A DNA stretch of 64,000 nucleotides, from the NCBI GenBank assembly GCA_017477205.1, contig JAFUXE010000034.1, positions 1 through 64,000 of the forward strand. The letters are read 5' to 3'. This document shows positions 23,871 to 32,934 of this stretch, one piece after another (the first letter of the stretch is position 1; the number at the start of each line of letters is the position of its first letter). The position numbers and the translations under genes were made by a program. Origin of the DNA: Alloprevotella sp. (GTDB lineage: Bacteria > Bacteroidota > Bacteroidia > Bacteroidales > Bacteroidaceae). Below the pieces are notes generated by a model, which saw only the letters and a program-made list of their open reading frames with translations, made no database searches and was not told the DNA's origin.

Positions 23871-24176
23871 CAAGGCATAAAAAACTTTTTTCTTGCCTTA
23901 AAAAATAATTCATGTCCGCATCTTGCAATCCCCGCGTCACATCTTGTGAACCCGACGTGCGTCTCTTACTGGATTCCAACCTTAATATATTAGAACACAA
24001 CCTTAATATAAAAGGATTTTCTCGCTTTTTGCGAGCGCACAGTCCTTTCAGAAATCCTTTTTGTCCTACAGAATTGGAATCGGGATTATGTTTAATTAGA
24101 TTGTGGCGTTTCAAAAGAGGATAATAAGGGATGCCCTACTATCCGGGAAGAGTTTTGAGGATATAATGCAAGAACG
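23871..24176. other. Intergenic region, no gene seen
   Basis: No convincing gene. It contains a second weak hairpin (AAGGCA with TGCCTT around 23873-23900), and two direct copies of AACCTTAATATA at 23978-23989 and 23999-24010, 21 bases apart, in an AT-rich patch. A frame of 70 codons at 23912-24124 has no family resemblance and is judged spurious. Confidence 0.6.
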
Positions 24177-24205
24177 ACAAAACCGAAGCGAGGCTCCGGT
24201 TTTGT
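24177..24205 (-). terminator. Terminator of the zinc protease operon
   Basis: On the minus strand ACAAAACCGGAGC pairs with GCTTCGGTTTTGT (13 bp, one G-U) over a three-base CTC loop, about 30 bases past the protease stop. The T-rich right arm doubles as the U tract. A smaller ACGGGAA/TTCCCGT hairpin directly follows the stop codon. Confidence 0.7.
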
Positions 24206-24234
24206 TGAATAACGGACGGGAAACGGATTCCCGT

Positions 24235-26556
24235 TTATTTCACAACGAGCGTGCGTTCTATGATGTCGGCCAGAGATGCTTCAAAAGCGTTGGAACTTGC
24301 CTCTGCGTTTGCAGAGAGTTTCTTCTGAAGCTTTCGCAGCGCGCCGAGAACTGCCGGACGTTCCTTGGCGTCATCGGCACAAGCGTTGAAATATTCTGTC
24401 AGCTGGACGACAAAGGTGCGCTGAAGCGTCTGACGGTAAGGCGAAAGCGCGGTGGCATTTCCAGACTCGTTGAAAATCATTCCGCAAAGGTCGTCAAGAT
24501 AGTCTTCTGCAGAATATTCGGCATTCATGTTCCCCAAGATGTTACGTGCAAGCAACGAACGCAGCGTCTGTTCCCCTACCCTGTTTGTAATCTGCTGCGG
24601 ATTAGGGCTTAGGGAGGACACAAAAGAGGGCTGTATGAGCCATTTAGGCTCGTTGAGCACTTGCTCGTCGATGAAGGCGAGACATTCGCGCTGCCGTTGG
24701 CGCGAAACATTCTGATAGACGGAGCCTCCTTCGTCAATAGTACGGTAATCGTAGTAAACGCCTGCGATGTTGCCACGTACATGTCCCACGTAGCGAAGGA
24801 ATTGGTTTATGACCTGCTGATAGACGCCGCTGAGATTGCTGTTGTAAATGTCGTTCTTCTGGTAGGTCCACGACGGCAGTTCGGGAAGCATGCGCTGGAG
24901 GTTGCGAATACCGTAGAAGGAAGCCTTTATGGCGTCGTCGCCAAGGTCTTCTGTCTGACAGCGCGAGTCGCGCGTGCGATTGGTTTCTCCGTCTCCGAAC
25001 CAAAGCCGGCGGTTCGAGGTTACTTCTGGCGTGAAGAGGCTTTCGAGTTCGTAGTGGTCGCTGACGTCGTCGAAGGCCTTCGGCATAGGCGTGTATCCCC
25101 AACGGATGGCCCAGATGTCGTAGTCGCCGATGCGGGGAAAGATGCCGTCGTGGCCGATGCCGTCTTCGGGCTGAGCCACGTAGTTGAAGCGCGCATAATC
25201 CATGATGCTGGGCGTATGGCCGTGCGCTTCTGTGAACGCCTTGGAACGCAAGGAGTCAACGGGAACCGTGCTGGAGCTTCCAAAGTTGTGGCGAAGGCCA
25301 AGCGTATGCCCAACCTCGTGGGAAGAAACGAACCGGATGAGCTGCCCCATGAGTTCTTCGCCGTATTTCATCTGCCGCGCGGCTTCGTCGATGTTGCCAG
25401 CCTGTATCATGTACCAGTCATGAACAAGCGTCATCACGTTGTGGTACCAGCAAATGTGGCTTTCAAGGATTTCGCCGCTTCTCGGATCGTGCACTTGGGG
25501 GCCGTATGCGTTTTCAATGGGCGAAGCGAGGTATCGGATGACGCTGTAGCGGGCGTCTTCGAGCGACATCTTCTTGTCATCCGGCCATTCCTTAGCCACG
25601 ATAGCGTTCTTGAACCCCGCAGCCTCGAAGGCTTTCTGCCAATCGTTGACGCCTTGTATGAGATAAGGCCGCCATTGTTTGGGCGTTGCGGGATCTATAT
25701 AGTAAACAATGGGCTTTTTCGGCTCCACGAGTTCGCCGCGAGCCATTCGCTCTGCGTCTGCGCTGTCCTTGGGCTCAAGGCGCCAGCGCGTAATGAAGCG
25801 GCGCGGCTCCACGCGTTGCTGGAAGTCGCTGTAGTAGGTGAAGCTGTCCGTGAAATATCCCACGCGCGGGTCGAACCATCGGCGACGCATGGGTTTCTCA
25901 GGCAGAAGTACAAAGGAAACGTTCAGGCCAATGGTAACCTTGCCCGTATAGCGTCCCGAAACGGTCGTGGCTTGTGGCGCTGAGGCCCAGGTCTTCACGG
26001 TTCGAACTTCCGTATTGAGAGGGAAACTTTGTACGCTTTCAATATATGACATCGTAGGCAGCAGGCCCCCAAGGCCGAACTGCCGCTTCAGGTTCTGGGA
26101 GAGACCTATGGCAGCATTGTCCTCGTTGAAAAAGTCCGTTACCTTCACCTTTGTCCGTCCTCCCGAGCGCCCTTCCACCTTGAAGGCGCCAATGATAGGA
26201 TTGCTGTTGCTGATTTGTACGGCGCGATTGATAGCGCTGAGGGAATCAGCTACGTTCAGGAGAAGTTCTGCCCGCATGAGCACCCGGTCTTCAACCTTTT
26301 CGAAGTAAACCGTCTGCTGGTTTACCATTTCACCGCCGTATTTCCCTGTGTTGGCAGGTGCCGAGGTGAAGCGTACGGTCACGAGGAAACGGCGTCCGAA
26401 CAGGCTGTCGGGGATGAGAAAGAAGTAGTCCTTCCCGGCATGTTGCACGCCAAACAGCTGTGGTTCGGACTTCGCATTTTGTGCGGCTTCGGCACGTTGC
26501 GGCGCAAGGGAGAAAAGCATACCGCATAGCAGGTAAAAGGTGAGCAGTCGTTTCAT
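24235..26556 (-). CDS. Exported zinc-dependent metalloprotease (DUF5117/DUF5118 type)
   Basis: This 773-residue protein has a signal peptide (MKRLLTFYLLCGMLFSLAPQRAEA) and the extended metzincin-like motif HEVGHTLGLRHNFG, with the first zinc His at residue 413. The long region before it (FLVTVRFTSAPANTGKYGGEMV..., RFITRWRLEPKDSADAERMARGELVEPKKPIVYYIDPATP) is that of the Bacteroidetes DUF5117/DUF5118 family, and the region after fits the same family. It is probably periplasmic or outer membrane associated; its substrate is unknown. It is the last gene of the operon beginning with manC, 30 bases after an unknown gene. Confidence 0.87.
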   Translation of the reverse strand: MKRLLTFYLLCGMLFSLAPQRAEAAQNAKSEPQLFGVQHAGKDYFFLIPDSLFGRRFLVTVRFTSAPANTGKYGGEMVNQQTVYFEKVEDRVLMRAELLLNVADSLSAINRAVQISNSNPIIGAFKVEGRSGGRTKVKVTDFFNEDNAAIGLSQNLKRQFGLGGLLPTMSYIESVQSFPLNTEVRTVKTWASAPQATTVSGRYTGKVTIGLNVSFVLLPEKPMRRRWFDPRVGYFTDSFTYYSDFQQRVEPRRFITRWRLEPKDSADAERMARGELVEPKKPIVYYIDPATPKQWRPYLIQGVNDWQKAFEAAGFKNAIVAKEWPDDKKMSLEDARYSVIRYLASPIENAYGPQVHDPRSGEILESHICWYHNVMTLVHDWYMIQAGNIDEAARQMKYGEELMGQLIRFVSSHEVGHTLGLRHNFGSSSTVPVDSLRSKAFTEAHGHTPSIMDYARFNYVAQPEDGIGHDGIFPRIGDYDIWAIRWGYTPMPKAFDDVSDHYELESLFTPEVTSNRRLWFGDGETNRTRDSRCQTEDLGDDAIKASFYGIRNLQRMLPELPSWTYQKNDIYNSNLSGVYQQVINQFLRYVGHVRGNIAGVYYDYRTIDEGGSVYQNVSRQRQRECLAFIDEQVLNEPKWLIQPSFVSSLSPNPQQITNRVGEQTLRSLLARNILGNMNAEYSAEDYLDDLCGMIFNESGNATALSPYRQTLQRTFVVQLTEYFNACADDAKERPAVLGALRKLQKKLSANAEASSNAFEASLADIIERTLVVK

Positions 26557-26586
26557 AATATACTTAATTGTGTCTTGGAAAATGTT

Positions 26587-27285
26587 TTAACTGTGGAGAA
26601 TTTTGCAGAAAGCGTCATAGGAGGTTTCGAGTCGCGAGAGTTGGAACGGTTCAAGGCGCAAGGAGAACGTTCCAGGAAGTTCCGGGAGGCCAAAGTAGGC
26701 TTTCAGAATGGAAGCCAGTGCGAAAGCCTTCGTGTCACCGCGCTTCATGAGGGCGATGCAGACGTTGCGGAGGGTTTCCGGACGATGGTCGATGCGACGT
26801 AGCGTCTGGAAGAGCAGATAACCGGCGACGTTTGTCGGTACGGCTACGAGATATGGGATGGTAGAATGCGGCTCGCCGTCCGTGAAAAGCCTTAGGATTC
26901 GCTCTGCGTCCCCTACCCTTTGTATATGTGGCAGGAAGGTTTGCAGGAATTTTCGCTTGTCAACCTCCGTTGCCTTTGCGGCGAAGTCTTCAAGCCGCGA
27001 TGTGTCAAAGGTGATGTTGTCATACTCGTAGAGAATGACGGCAGCCTTGAGAAATGTGCCCAGATATGCGCGGCTGTCGGCAGGAACTATCGTCAGGAAG
27101 AAGTCCCAGAAGTCTTCGCCCTTGTGCTCGGTCAGGAGGTGTTCGCGGAGCAGGTAGCCGGAAGTGCGGAAGTCGGCATTTGAAAGCCCTCGGAGGCATT
27201 CCAGCATCCCCTTCGCATCGCGCCGTACGATGAACGTGCGGAGGCGTTGTTCAAGGACGGGATTGTGATAGTGGTGCATGTTCAT
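26587..27285 (-). CDS. Conserved protein of unknown function, 232 residues
   Basis: I do not recognise this protein. It begins MNMHHYHNPVLEQRLRTFIV and appears fully helical and cytoplasmic, with no signal peptide or membrane segment. Pairs of helices such as AKGMLECLRGLSNADFRTSG and LKAAVILYEYDNITFDTSRL suggest an alpha-helical repeat-like scaffold. Codon use matches its neighbours. It starts three bases after the rlmD stop, so it is tightly coupled to a 23S rRNA methyltransferase, and is followed by the exported protease. Confidence 0.75.
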   Translation of the reverse strand: MNMHHYHNPVLEQRLRTFIVRRDAKGMLECLRGLSNADFRTSGYLLREHLLTEHKGEDFWDFFLTIVPADSRAYLGTFLKAAVILYEYDNITFDTSRLEDFAAKATEVDKRKFLQTFLPHIQRVGDAERILRLFTDGEPHSTIPYLVAVPTNVAGYLLFQTLRRIDHRPETLRNVCIALMKRGDTKAFALASILKAYFGLPELPGTFSLRLEPFQLSRLETSYDAFCKILHS

Positions 27286-27288
27286 TGT

Positions 27289-28713
27289 TCAGCGTTTTTC
27301 GAGAAGTGCGACGTTCTCAACGTGATGCGTATGGGGGAACATGTCCACCGGCCGCACGCGCAGGATATCGTAGGCCTCGGAAAGCATTTGCAGGTCGCGC
27401 GCTTGCGTGGCGGGATTGCAGCTGACATAGACGATGCGCTCCGGCGACGCTGCCAGAATGGTCGTCACTACGTCCGGGTGCATGCCCGCGCGGGGCGGAT
27501 CGGTAATGATGACGTCGGGCTGCCCGTGTTCGGCAATGAAGTCCGCCGTAAGGATGTCCTTCATGTCGCCCGCAAAGAAACGGGTGTTTTCAAGACCGTT
27601 CAGGCGTGCATTCTCCTTCGCATCTTCAATCGCTTCGGGGACATATTCAATGCCCACGACCATCGCAGCCTTCCTTGCTACGAAATTGGCTATTGTCCCC
27701 GTTCCGGTATAGAGGTCATAGACGCGTTCGCGACCCGTCAAGGCAGCGAAGTCGCGCGCCACTTTGTAGAGTTCGTAGGCTTGTTCCGTATTTGTCTGGT
27801 AGAAACTCTTCGGCCCCACCTTGAAGCGCAGACCCTCCATCGTCTCGAAGATGAAAGGTGTTCCGCTGAAGGTCTTGACGTCGAGGTCGCCGATGGTGTC
27901 GTTCGCCTTCGTGTTGACAACGTAGAGGAGGGACGTGATTTCGGGGAACGTCTCATGAACATATCCCATGAGTGCCTGCGCCTGCTGCGCGGCGGCGGCG
28001 TCTTCCGCCTGATAGCAAAATTGCAGGAGCAGCATGACTTCTCCCGTGGCAGATGTCCTGAGCATCATGTTTCTCAGGAGTCCTTCCTGACGGCGCAAGT
28101 CAAAGAACGCGAGCCCATGCGCAAGCGCATACTCGCGTATGCCGTTGCGTATGCGGTTGTTCACGTCGTCCATCAGGCCGCAGTATTCAATATCCAGGAT
28201 TTTGTCAAAGGCGCCGGGAATGTGGAAGCCCAGCGTATCCATCGTCTCAAAGCGTACGCCGCTTTCAACTTCCTCATGCGTGAGCCAGCGCTTGTTGGAA
28301 AAGCCAAATTCCAGTTTGTTGCGATACCCGCGTTCGCGCCTGGAGCCGAGGATGGGCAGCCATTCGCGTGCATCCACATGGCCGATGCGGGTGAAGGCGT
28401 CATGCACCTGCTGCTCCTTCTGGCGCAGTTGTTCTTCATAGGGCAGGCATTGCCACTTGCAGCCGCCGCAAACGCCAAAGTGGGGACAGAAAGGTTCCGT
28501 GCGCAGGGGCGAACGCTTGTGGAAGCGCACCACGCTGGCTTCCATGAAACTTTGTTTCTTGCGCGTGACTTGCAGGTCAACGATGTCCCCAGGAACGCAG
28601 TATGGCACAAAGACCACGCGGCCTTCCACGCGGGCAATCGCCTTTCCTTCTGCGGCCAAGCCCGTTATCTCTATCTGCTCCAACAAGGGAAGCGGTTTCT
28701 TCTTTCTACTCAT
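27289..28713 (-). CDS. rlmD: 23S rRNA (uracil-C5)-methyltransferase RlmD-like
   Basis: This protein of about 474 residues starts MSRKKKPLPLLEQIEITGLA. The N-terminal TRAM domain (IEITGLAAEGKAIARVEGRVVFVPYCVPGD) is followed by the iron-sulfur cysteine motif CPHFGVCGGCKWQCLPYEEQL. The SAM domain has VYDLYTGTGTIANFVA, TDPPRAGMHPDVV and the catalytic Cys in IVYVSCNPATQARDL. This is the RlmD/RumA architecture (m5U in 23S rRNA); RlmCD-type dual specificity is possible. The longer in-frame start at 28815 would overlap mutY and is rejected. Confidence 0.9.
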   Translation of the reverse strand: MSRKKKPLPLLEQIEITGLAAEGKAIARVEGRVVFVPYCVPGDIVDLQVTRKKQSFMEASVVRFHKRSPLRTEPFCPHFGVCGGCKWQCLPYEEQLRQKEQQVHDAFTRIGHVDAREWLPILGSRRERGYRNKLEFGFSNKRWLTHEEVESGVRFETMDTLGFHIPGAFDKILDIEYCGLMDDVNNRIRNGIREYALAHGLAFFDLRRQEGLLRNMMLRTSATGEVMLLLQFCYQAEDAAAAQQAQALMGYVHETFPEITSLLYVVNTKANDTIGDLDVKTFSGTPFIFETMEGLRFKVGPKSFYQTNTEQAYELYKVARDFAALTGRERVYDLYTGTGTIANFVARKAAMVVGIEYVPEAIEDAKENARLNGLENTRFFAGDMKDILTADFIAEHGQPDVIITDPPRAGMHPDVVTTILAASPERIVYVSCNPATQARDLQMLSEAYDILRVRPVDMFPHTHHVENVALLEKR

Positions 28714-28750
28714 TTCTTCTTTTATGGTATGGCATGCATACCTTTTGTCT

Positions 28751-29785
28751 TTATTCTTCCTCGTGCGCCTTGTCAATGCGCTCATAGACGAGGGAAACGA
28801 GGCGTGGAACGGCATAATCTTCGCGTTCCGTTTCCTTTACCCATATCCCTTCGCGTCCTATTCGGCTTGACGAGAGATCCGCCACGTAGGCATCCGCCAG
28901 AAGGAGCTGGTGGGTCAGCTGGTGGCGAAGCCCCTCGGCAATGTGCCTGTACACGGAGCCTTCCGGAAGCCTGGCACTCGCCACAATCTCCTCAAAGCCG
29001 GGCGCGTGGTCGAACTCCAGAAGGAGCGGTTCGTAGAGCCCCTGCCAGATATCTCCCCCACCCCGACGATGCAGATGGATTTGCCCTTTGTGGCGCAGGT
29101 AGAGATAGACGAAATGGCGCGTCCGCACCGTCGGACGTTTCTCGCGAAGGGGAAACTCTTCCTGGCGTCCCTCGGCGCGTGCCTGACAGCCTTCGGCCAG
29201 CGGACATGCGTCGCACTTGGGCAATCGCGGCAGGCAGACGAGGGCGCCAAGTTCCATCATGGCCTGATTGTGAAGGCCGGGTGCGTCTTCAGGAAGCCAC
29301 TCCTGCGCCAATGCGGCAAAGGCTTTCTTCCCAGCGGTGGTATCCTGAGGCACTTCGAGGCAATAAAAGCGCGACAATACGCGATAGACGTTGCCGTCCA
29401 CGACGGCATGCGGGCGTCCGAAGGCGATGCTGGCGATGGCTGCGGCTGTGTAATCGCCCACTCCGGGAAGGCGACGCAATTCCTCATAGGTTTCGGGGAA
29501 GACCCCGAGGCCGGCAATGGCGCGCGCAGCCTTCAGCAGGTTGCGTCCCCGCGAATAGTAGCCAAGGCCTTGCCACAGGCGCAAAACCTCATCCTCCTTG
29601 GCCTCCGCAAGTGCGAAGACGTTGGGGAAGCGGGCGAGGAAACGGTGGTAGTAGGCCGTTCCCTGCGCTACGCGTGTCTGCTGAAGGATTACCTCAGAGA
29701 GCCAGATCCTATAGGGGTCATGCGTCTGCCGCCAAGGAAGGTCGCGTTTGTTGTCGTCGTACCATGCGAGCAGACGTTTCAGCAT
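28751..29785 (-). CDS. mutY: A/G-specific adenine glycosylase
   Basis: This 344-residue DNA repair enzyme removes adenine mispaired with 8-oxoguanine. It has DLPWRQTHDPYRIWLSEVILQQT, the helix-hairpin-helix LPGVGDYTAAAIASIAFG, VVDGNVYRVLSRF with the catalytic Asp, and the 4Fe-4S loop CLPRLPKCDACPLAEGC. The C-terminal NUDIX-like domain (about 230-344) that reads 8-oxoG is present. The start at MLKRLLAWYDDNKRDL (29785) is chosen over 29851, which lies inside manC. It follows manC by 23 bases. Confidence 0.93.
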   Translation of the reverse strand: MLKRLLAWYDDNKRDLPWRQTHDPYRIWLSEVILQQTRVAQGTAYYHRFLARFPNVFALAEAKEDEVLRLWQGLGYYSRGRNLLKAARAIAGLGVFPETYEELRRLPGVGDYTAAAIASIAFGRPHAVVDGNVYRVLSRFYCLEVPQDTTAGKKAFAALAQEWLPEDAPGLHNQAMMELGALVCLPRLPKCDACPLAEGCQARAEGRQEEFPLREKRPTVRTRHFVYLYLRHKGQIHLHRRGGGDIWQGLYEPLLLEFDHAPGFEEIVASARLPEGSVYRHIAEGLRHQLTHQLLLADAYVADLSSSRIGREGIWVKETEREDYAVPRLVSLVYERIDKAHEEE

Positions 29786-29808
29786 TGTCCTGAGGATGTG
29801 TCTGGGGA

Positions 29809-30867
29809 TTAGTGGAATAGCTTGATGCGCTGTTCTTCGGCAAGCTGGCATACGAGGAGCACACCGTCGCGCTCGGCCACGACGAAACCGTCAAGACCCT
29901 GAAGGACAACCTTCTTCAACCCTTCTGCATGCACGATGCAGTTGCGGCTCTCGTAGAGCGTGACGTCCTCGCCCACGACGGCGTTTCCATAGTTGTCGCG
30001 CGGCAGGTTTTCCTGCAACGAACCCCATGTGCCAAGGTCGCTCCATCCGAAGTCGGCGGGATAGACAAAAATCTCCTCGGCCTTTTCCAGGATGGCATAG
30101 TCAACGGAGATGCTTTCGCACTCGGGGAAAAACTTGTCGATGGCTGCGCGCTCTTCGGCCGTCCCGTAAACGGGCATCAGGTTCTCGAAGATACGCGATA
30201 TTTCAGGCTGGTAAACGCGGAAGGCATTGACAATCGTGCTTACCGTCCAGACGAAGATGCCGGCATTCCAGAAGAAGCTGCTGTCCTGCACATACTGCTC
30301 CGCGATTTCGAGGGTGGGCTTTTCCTTGAATGCATCGACGCGATAGACATTCTTCTTGCGTGAAGAGGCAAACGAGAGGTCGGCCTTGATATATCCGTAT
30401 CCGGTTTCGGGGCGCGTGGGCTTCATGCCGAGCGTCACGATGGCGTCGGTTTCAGACGCGAAGTCTATGGCGTCGGAGATGGACTCGGCAAAGCGTGCGT
30501 TGTCCATCACGATGTGGTCGCTGGGCGTGACGACAACCGTGGCGCGAGGATTCTTCTTCTTGATGCACCAGCTGGCATAGCAGATGCAGGGAGCCGTGTT
30601 GCGACGGCAGGGTTCAAGCAGGACGTTCTCGCGTGGAACGTCGGGAAGCTGCTGATAGACAAGTTCCGCGTACTTTGCGCTTGTGACAACCCAGATGTTT
30701 TCCGCAGGAACGAGCTCCGCGAAGCGGTCGGCCGTAAGCTGGATGAGGGTGCGTCCCACGCCGAGCACGTCAAGAAACTGCTTGGGCAGTTCCTCGCTGC
30801 TCAGCGGCCAGAAACGACTCCCCACACCCCCGGCCATAATGACAAGGTGGTAGTTCTTTTTCATCAT
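29809..30867 (-). CDS. manC: Mannose-1-phosphate guanylyltransferase
   Basis: This 352-residue nucleotidyltransferase makes GDP-mannose from mannose-1-phosphate and GTP, feeding fucose and mannose glycan synthesis. It shows the pyrophosphorylase signature MAGGVGSRFWPLSSEELPKQFLDVLG, the VVTPSDHIV metal site, ETGYGYIKAD, FKEKPTLEIAEQYV and WNAGIFVW. It lacks the C-terminal isomerase domain of fused enzymes. It is preceded by a DUF1573 gene and followed closely by mutY. Confidence 0.93.
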   Translation of the reverse strand: MMKKNYHLVIMAGGVGSRFWPLSSEELPKQFLDVLGVGRTLIQLTADRFAELVPAENIWVVTSAKYAELVYQQLPDVPRENVLLEPCRRNTAPCICYASWCIKKKNPRATVVVTPSDHIVMDNARFAESISDAIDFASETDAIVTLGMKPTRPETGYGYIKADLSFASSRKKNVYRVDAFKEKPTLEIAEQYVQDSSFFWNAGIFVWTVSTIVNAFRVYQPEISRIFENLMPVYGTAEERAAIDKFFPECESISVDYAILEKAEEIFVYPADFGWSDLGTWGSLQENLPRDNYGNAVVGEDVTLYESRNCIVHAEGLKKVVLQGLDGFVVAERDGVLLVCQLAEEQRIKLFH

Positions 30868-30925
30868 AGTTTAAATTTCAACGCCGGAAAGTCCGGCAGG
30901 GTGGAAAACTGCAGGGAGCTGTCCG

Positions 30926-31309
30926 CTACTGCTTTTTCATCTTCCCGTGAATGTAGATGCGAACGAGGCTGTTGGACGCATTGGAGCGCACGGAGATGGG
31001 CTTCGTGAACTCTCCCAGGGGCTTCCCTTTGCCGTCGTACGTCACGCGGATTTGCCCTTTCTGCCCGGGGGCTATGGGCTCCGGCGTGTATTCAGGTTTT
31101 GTGCAGCCGCAGGATGCGAAGGCCTGGTGAATCACGAGGGGCTTGTCGCCCGTGTTCGTGAATTCAAAGACGCAGTTTTGGGGTTGGTTCTCGTTGAATG
31201 TGCCGAGTTCAACGGTTGACTTCTCGAAGGTGATGACGGCTTGCGCGTTGGATTTCGCGCACACCAGAGGCAATGCGATTGCCAGGAGCATCAAGAGTTT
31301 TTTCTTCAT
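30926..31309 (-). CDS. Exported DUF1573 domain protein
   Basis: This 127-residue secreted protein has a signal peptide (MKKKLLMLLAIALPLVCAKSNA) and one immunoglobulin-like DUF1573 domain, seen as VELGTFNENQPQNCVFEFTNTGDKPLVI and the ASCGCTKPEYTPEPIAPGQKGQIRVTY block with its CxC motif. The domain is abundant in Bacteroidetes envelope proteins; its role is unknown. It has its own promoter element and may lead into manC after a GCCGGA-AAG-TCCGGC hairpin at 30883-30897. Confidence 0.88.
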   Translation of the reverse strand: MKKKLLMLLAIALPLVCAKSNAQAVITFEKSTVELGTFNENQPQNCVFEFTNTGDKPLVIHQAFASCGCTKPEYTPEPIAPGQKGQIRVTYDGKGKPLGEFTKPISVRSNASNSLVRIYIHGKMKKQ

Positions 31310-31353
31310 ACGTAATGAGCTTTTGCTTGGTGAATACTCTCTGTTGTATGCTG

Positions 31354-31361
31354 CAAAAGTA
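31354..31361 (-). promoter_or_regulatory. -7 element for the DUF1573 gene
   Basis: The minus strand reads TACTTTTG followed by CAGC, matching TAnnTTTG, 44 bases before the ATG. Confidence 0.65.
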
Positions 31362-31423
31362 TGTTTTTCTGCGTAAATAATAATCTTTCACACAAAAAAA
31401 ATGCCAGCAACGATATAAAATCC

Positions 31424-31431
31424 CTACTTTT
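31424..31431 (+). promoter_or_regulatory. -7 element for ruvC
   Basis: TACTTTTG followed by CAC matches TAnnTTTG. Its position argues against the first possible ruvC start at 31443, which would fall at the transcript start. Confidence 0.65.
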
Positions 31432-31487
31432 GCACGTGAAATGTGCAACCGCACATGCCTCGAAACGTGAACACATCGGACAGAAAC

Positions 31488-32108
31488 ATGCTGACAAAGG
31501 CCGTTGACAAGGTGATTCTGGGCATAGATCCCGGCACGAACATGCTGGGGTATGGCATATTGCATGTGCACGGGCGCCAGACGGAGATGGAGGCGATGGG
31601 CATCATTGACCTTCGGAAGGTGAGCGATGCCTACCTGAAACTGGGGCGCATCCACGAGCGCGTATTGGGAATCATCGATGCCTATCACCCTGACGAAATG
31701 GCCATCGAGGCTCCCTTCTTCGGAAAGAACATCCAAAGTATGCTGAAGCTGGGACGTGCGCAGGGCGTGGCCATTGCCGCCGCCATCAGTCGCGACATTC
31801 CCATCCACGAGTACGCGCCGATGAAGATCAAGATGGCCATCACGGGCAACGGCTCTGCCTCCAAGGAGCAGGTTGCGGACATGCTGCGACGCATGCTGCA
31901 CCTGCGCGACGAGCAGATGCTGCCCTACATGGACGCCACGGACGCCCTCGCCGCCGCATACTGCCACTTCCTGCAAGGCTGGCGCGAAACGCACACTTCC
32001 GACACGCCCCATTCCTGGGCGGCATTGGCACGCAAGCAGGGGAAGCTGCCTGCTGCATCTACCACGAAGCCTGGACAAAAACTCATACAACTTCTGAAAA
32101 AGTCATGA
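31488..32108 (+). CDS. ruvC: Holliday junction endodeoxyribonuclease RuvC
   Basis: This resolvase of about 206 residues cleaves Holliday junctions with RuvAB. Acidic catalytic residues are visible in [16 protein letters not shown] (first Asp), [15 protein letters not shown] (Glu) and [13 protein letters not shown] (C-terminal Asp pair), with the [12 protein letters not shown] loop. The start MLTKAVDK at 31488 is preferred from the promoter position; starts at 31443 and 31455 are possible. It overlaps the next gene by ATGA. The C-terminal extension (about 25 residues) is slightly longer than in E. coli. Confidence 0.93.
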   Translation: MLTKAVDKVILGIDPGTNMLGYGILHVHGRQTEMEAMGIIDLRKVSDAYLKLGRIHERVLGIIDAYHPDEMAIEAPFFGKNIQSMLKLGRAQGVAIAAAISRDIPIHEYAPMKIKMAITGNGSASKEQVADMLRRMLHLRDEQMLPYMDATDALAAAYCHFLQGWRETHTSDTPHSWAALARKQGKLPAASTTKPGQKLIQLLKKS

Positions 32109-32602
32109 ACATCTTCCGCCATCATCCCTGCCCCGCCCTTTTGCTCCTTGCCCTCATTCTGGCTTCGTCCTGTCCCGCGCTGCAGGCCCAGGAGGTTTTC
32201 ATCCGCGTGCGGCAAAGCAGCCAGCGTGCGGCACAGGCTCCAGGCAACGGATACGTGCAGCGGGAGGTGGCGCGCTTTCAGCTGGAAGCCTTGGACTTTC
32301 TGGAGAGTGAAGGCGTGAAAAACGTTCAGGAGCAAATTCTTACGGATTTTCTCGACACGCAGGCGTATTTCCTTTCCCGCTTCGTCTCCACCTTCTGTGA
32401 GGACGTGCTTACGCGTCGCCGCATCACACCCGAAAAGGCTGAGGAACGTGTGCGCATATTCCAGATTTCTTCCGAGGAACATCCGCTTTTCTTCTCCGTA
32501 GAGGCTCCTAACGCCGAGGAGTTTTTGCTTGATGCGGACAGCTTCACCCCCTTTAGCCTTAACACGGACTGGAAAGCCGCCTTCGAGTCCTTAAGGAAGT
32601 AG
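32105..32602 (+). CDS. Exported protein of unknown function after ruvC
   Basis: This 165-residue protein has a signal peptide ([24 protein letters not shown]); a lipobox reading ILASSC is also possible, which would make it a lipoprotein. The mature part is mainly helical and acidic ([39 protein letters not shown]). I do not recognise the family. It is translationally coupled to ruvC (ATGA) and followed by a terminator that begins at its stop codon, so it shares ruvC's transcript although its product is exported. Confidence 0.7.
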   Translation: MNIFRHHPCPALLLLALILASSCPALQAQEVFIRVRQSSQRAAQAPGNGYVQREVARFQLEALDFLESEGVKNVQEQILTDFLDTQAYFLSRFVSTFCEDVLTRRRITPEKAEERVRIFQISSEEHPLFFSVEAPNAEEFLLDADSFTPFSLNTDWKAAFESLRK

Positions 32603-32632
32603 GGCACTTTTCCTTTAAAGGCCCTGTTTTTT
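32601..32632 (+). terminator. Rho-independent terminator of the ruvC operon
   Basis: AGGGC and CTTT pair with AAAG and GCCCT (one bulged A) around a six-base loop, followed by GTTTTTTG. The stem starts at the second base of the preceding TAG. Confidence 0.7.
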
Positions 32633-32730
32633 GCCACAAGGGCATCCCGACAGATTTTCAAGGCTTGAAAATACGACGGCAAGGCATCTCTTGTCCTGTC
32701 AGACTCTCCGAGGATGAAGGTACCTGATTC

Positions 32731-32916
32731 TCAGAGGATGGAAGCGTCGGGGCCGGAGAGGTAATAGTCGCCGCCTACCCAGCTGGTGAAGGGCTCTTCG
32801 TCCGTGATGGGATAGTGGCGGACGACGCGGCCTTCGGCGAAAACGACGATGTGGTTGTGAAGGATGCGGCCGTCGGGCATGTGGAGGCGCGAGAAGCCGA
32901 TGCGTTTTTCTGTCAT
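32731..32916 (-). CDS. Small conserved protein, 61 residues
   Basis: MTEKRIGFSRLHMPDGRILHNHIVVFAEG... is a short, strand-rich protein with the ordered pattern LHMPDGRILHNH, VVRHYPITDEEPFTSWVGGDYYL. I know similar small proteins of unknown function in Bacteroidales but no role for them. It lies 18 bases after the DUF4296 gene and is probably the last gene of the ileS-dksA-lspA-DUF4296 transcript. Codon use agrees with its neighbours. Confidence 0.7.
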   Translation of the reverse strand: MTEKRIGFSRLHMPDGRILHNHIVVFAEGRVVRHYPITDEEPFTSWVGGDYYLSGPDASIL

Positions 32917-32934
32917 ACCGTCTTTGCGCTTTTC

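Noticed and set aside
23912..24124. 70-codon plus-strand frame between lipid kinase and protease genes
   Set aside because: It crosses AT-rich direct repeats, has no promoter and no recognisable composition of a real protein.
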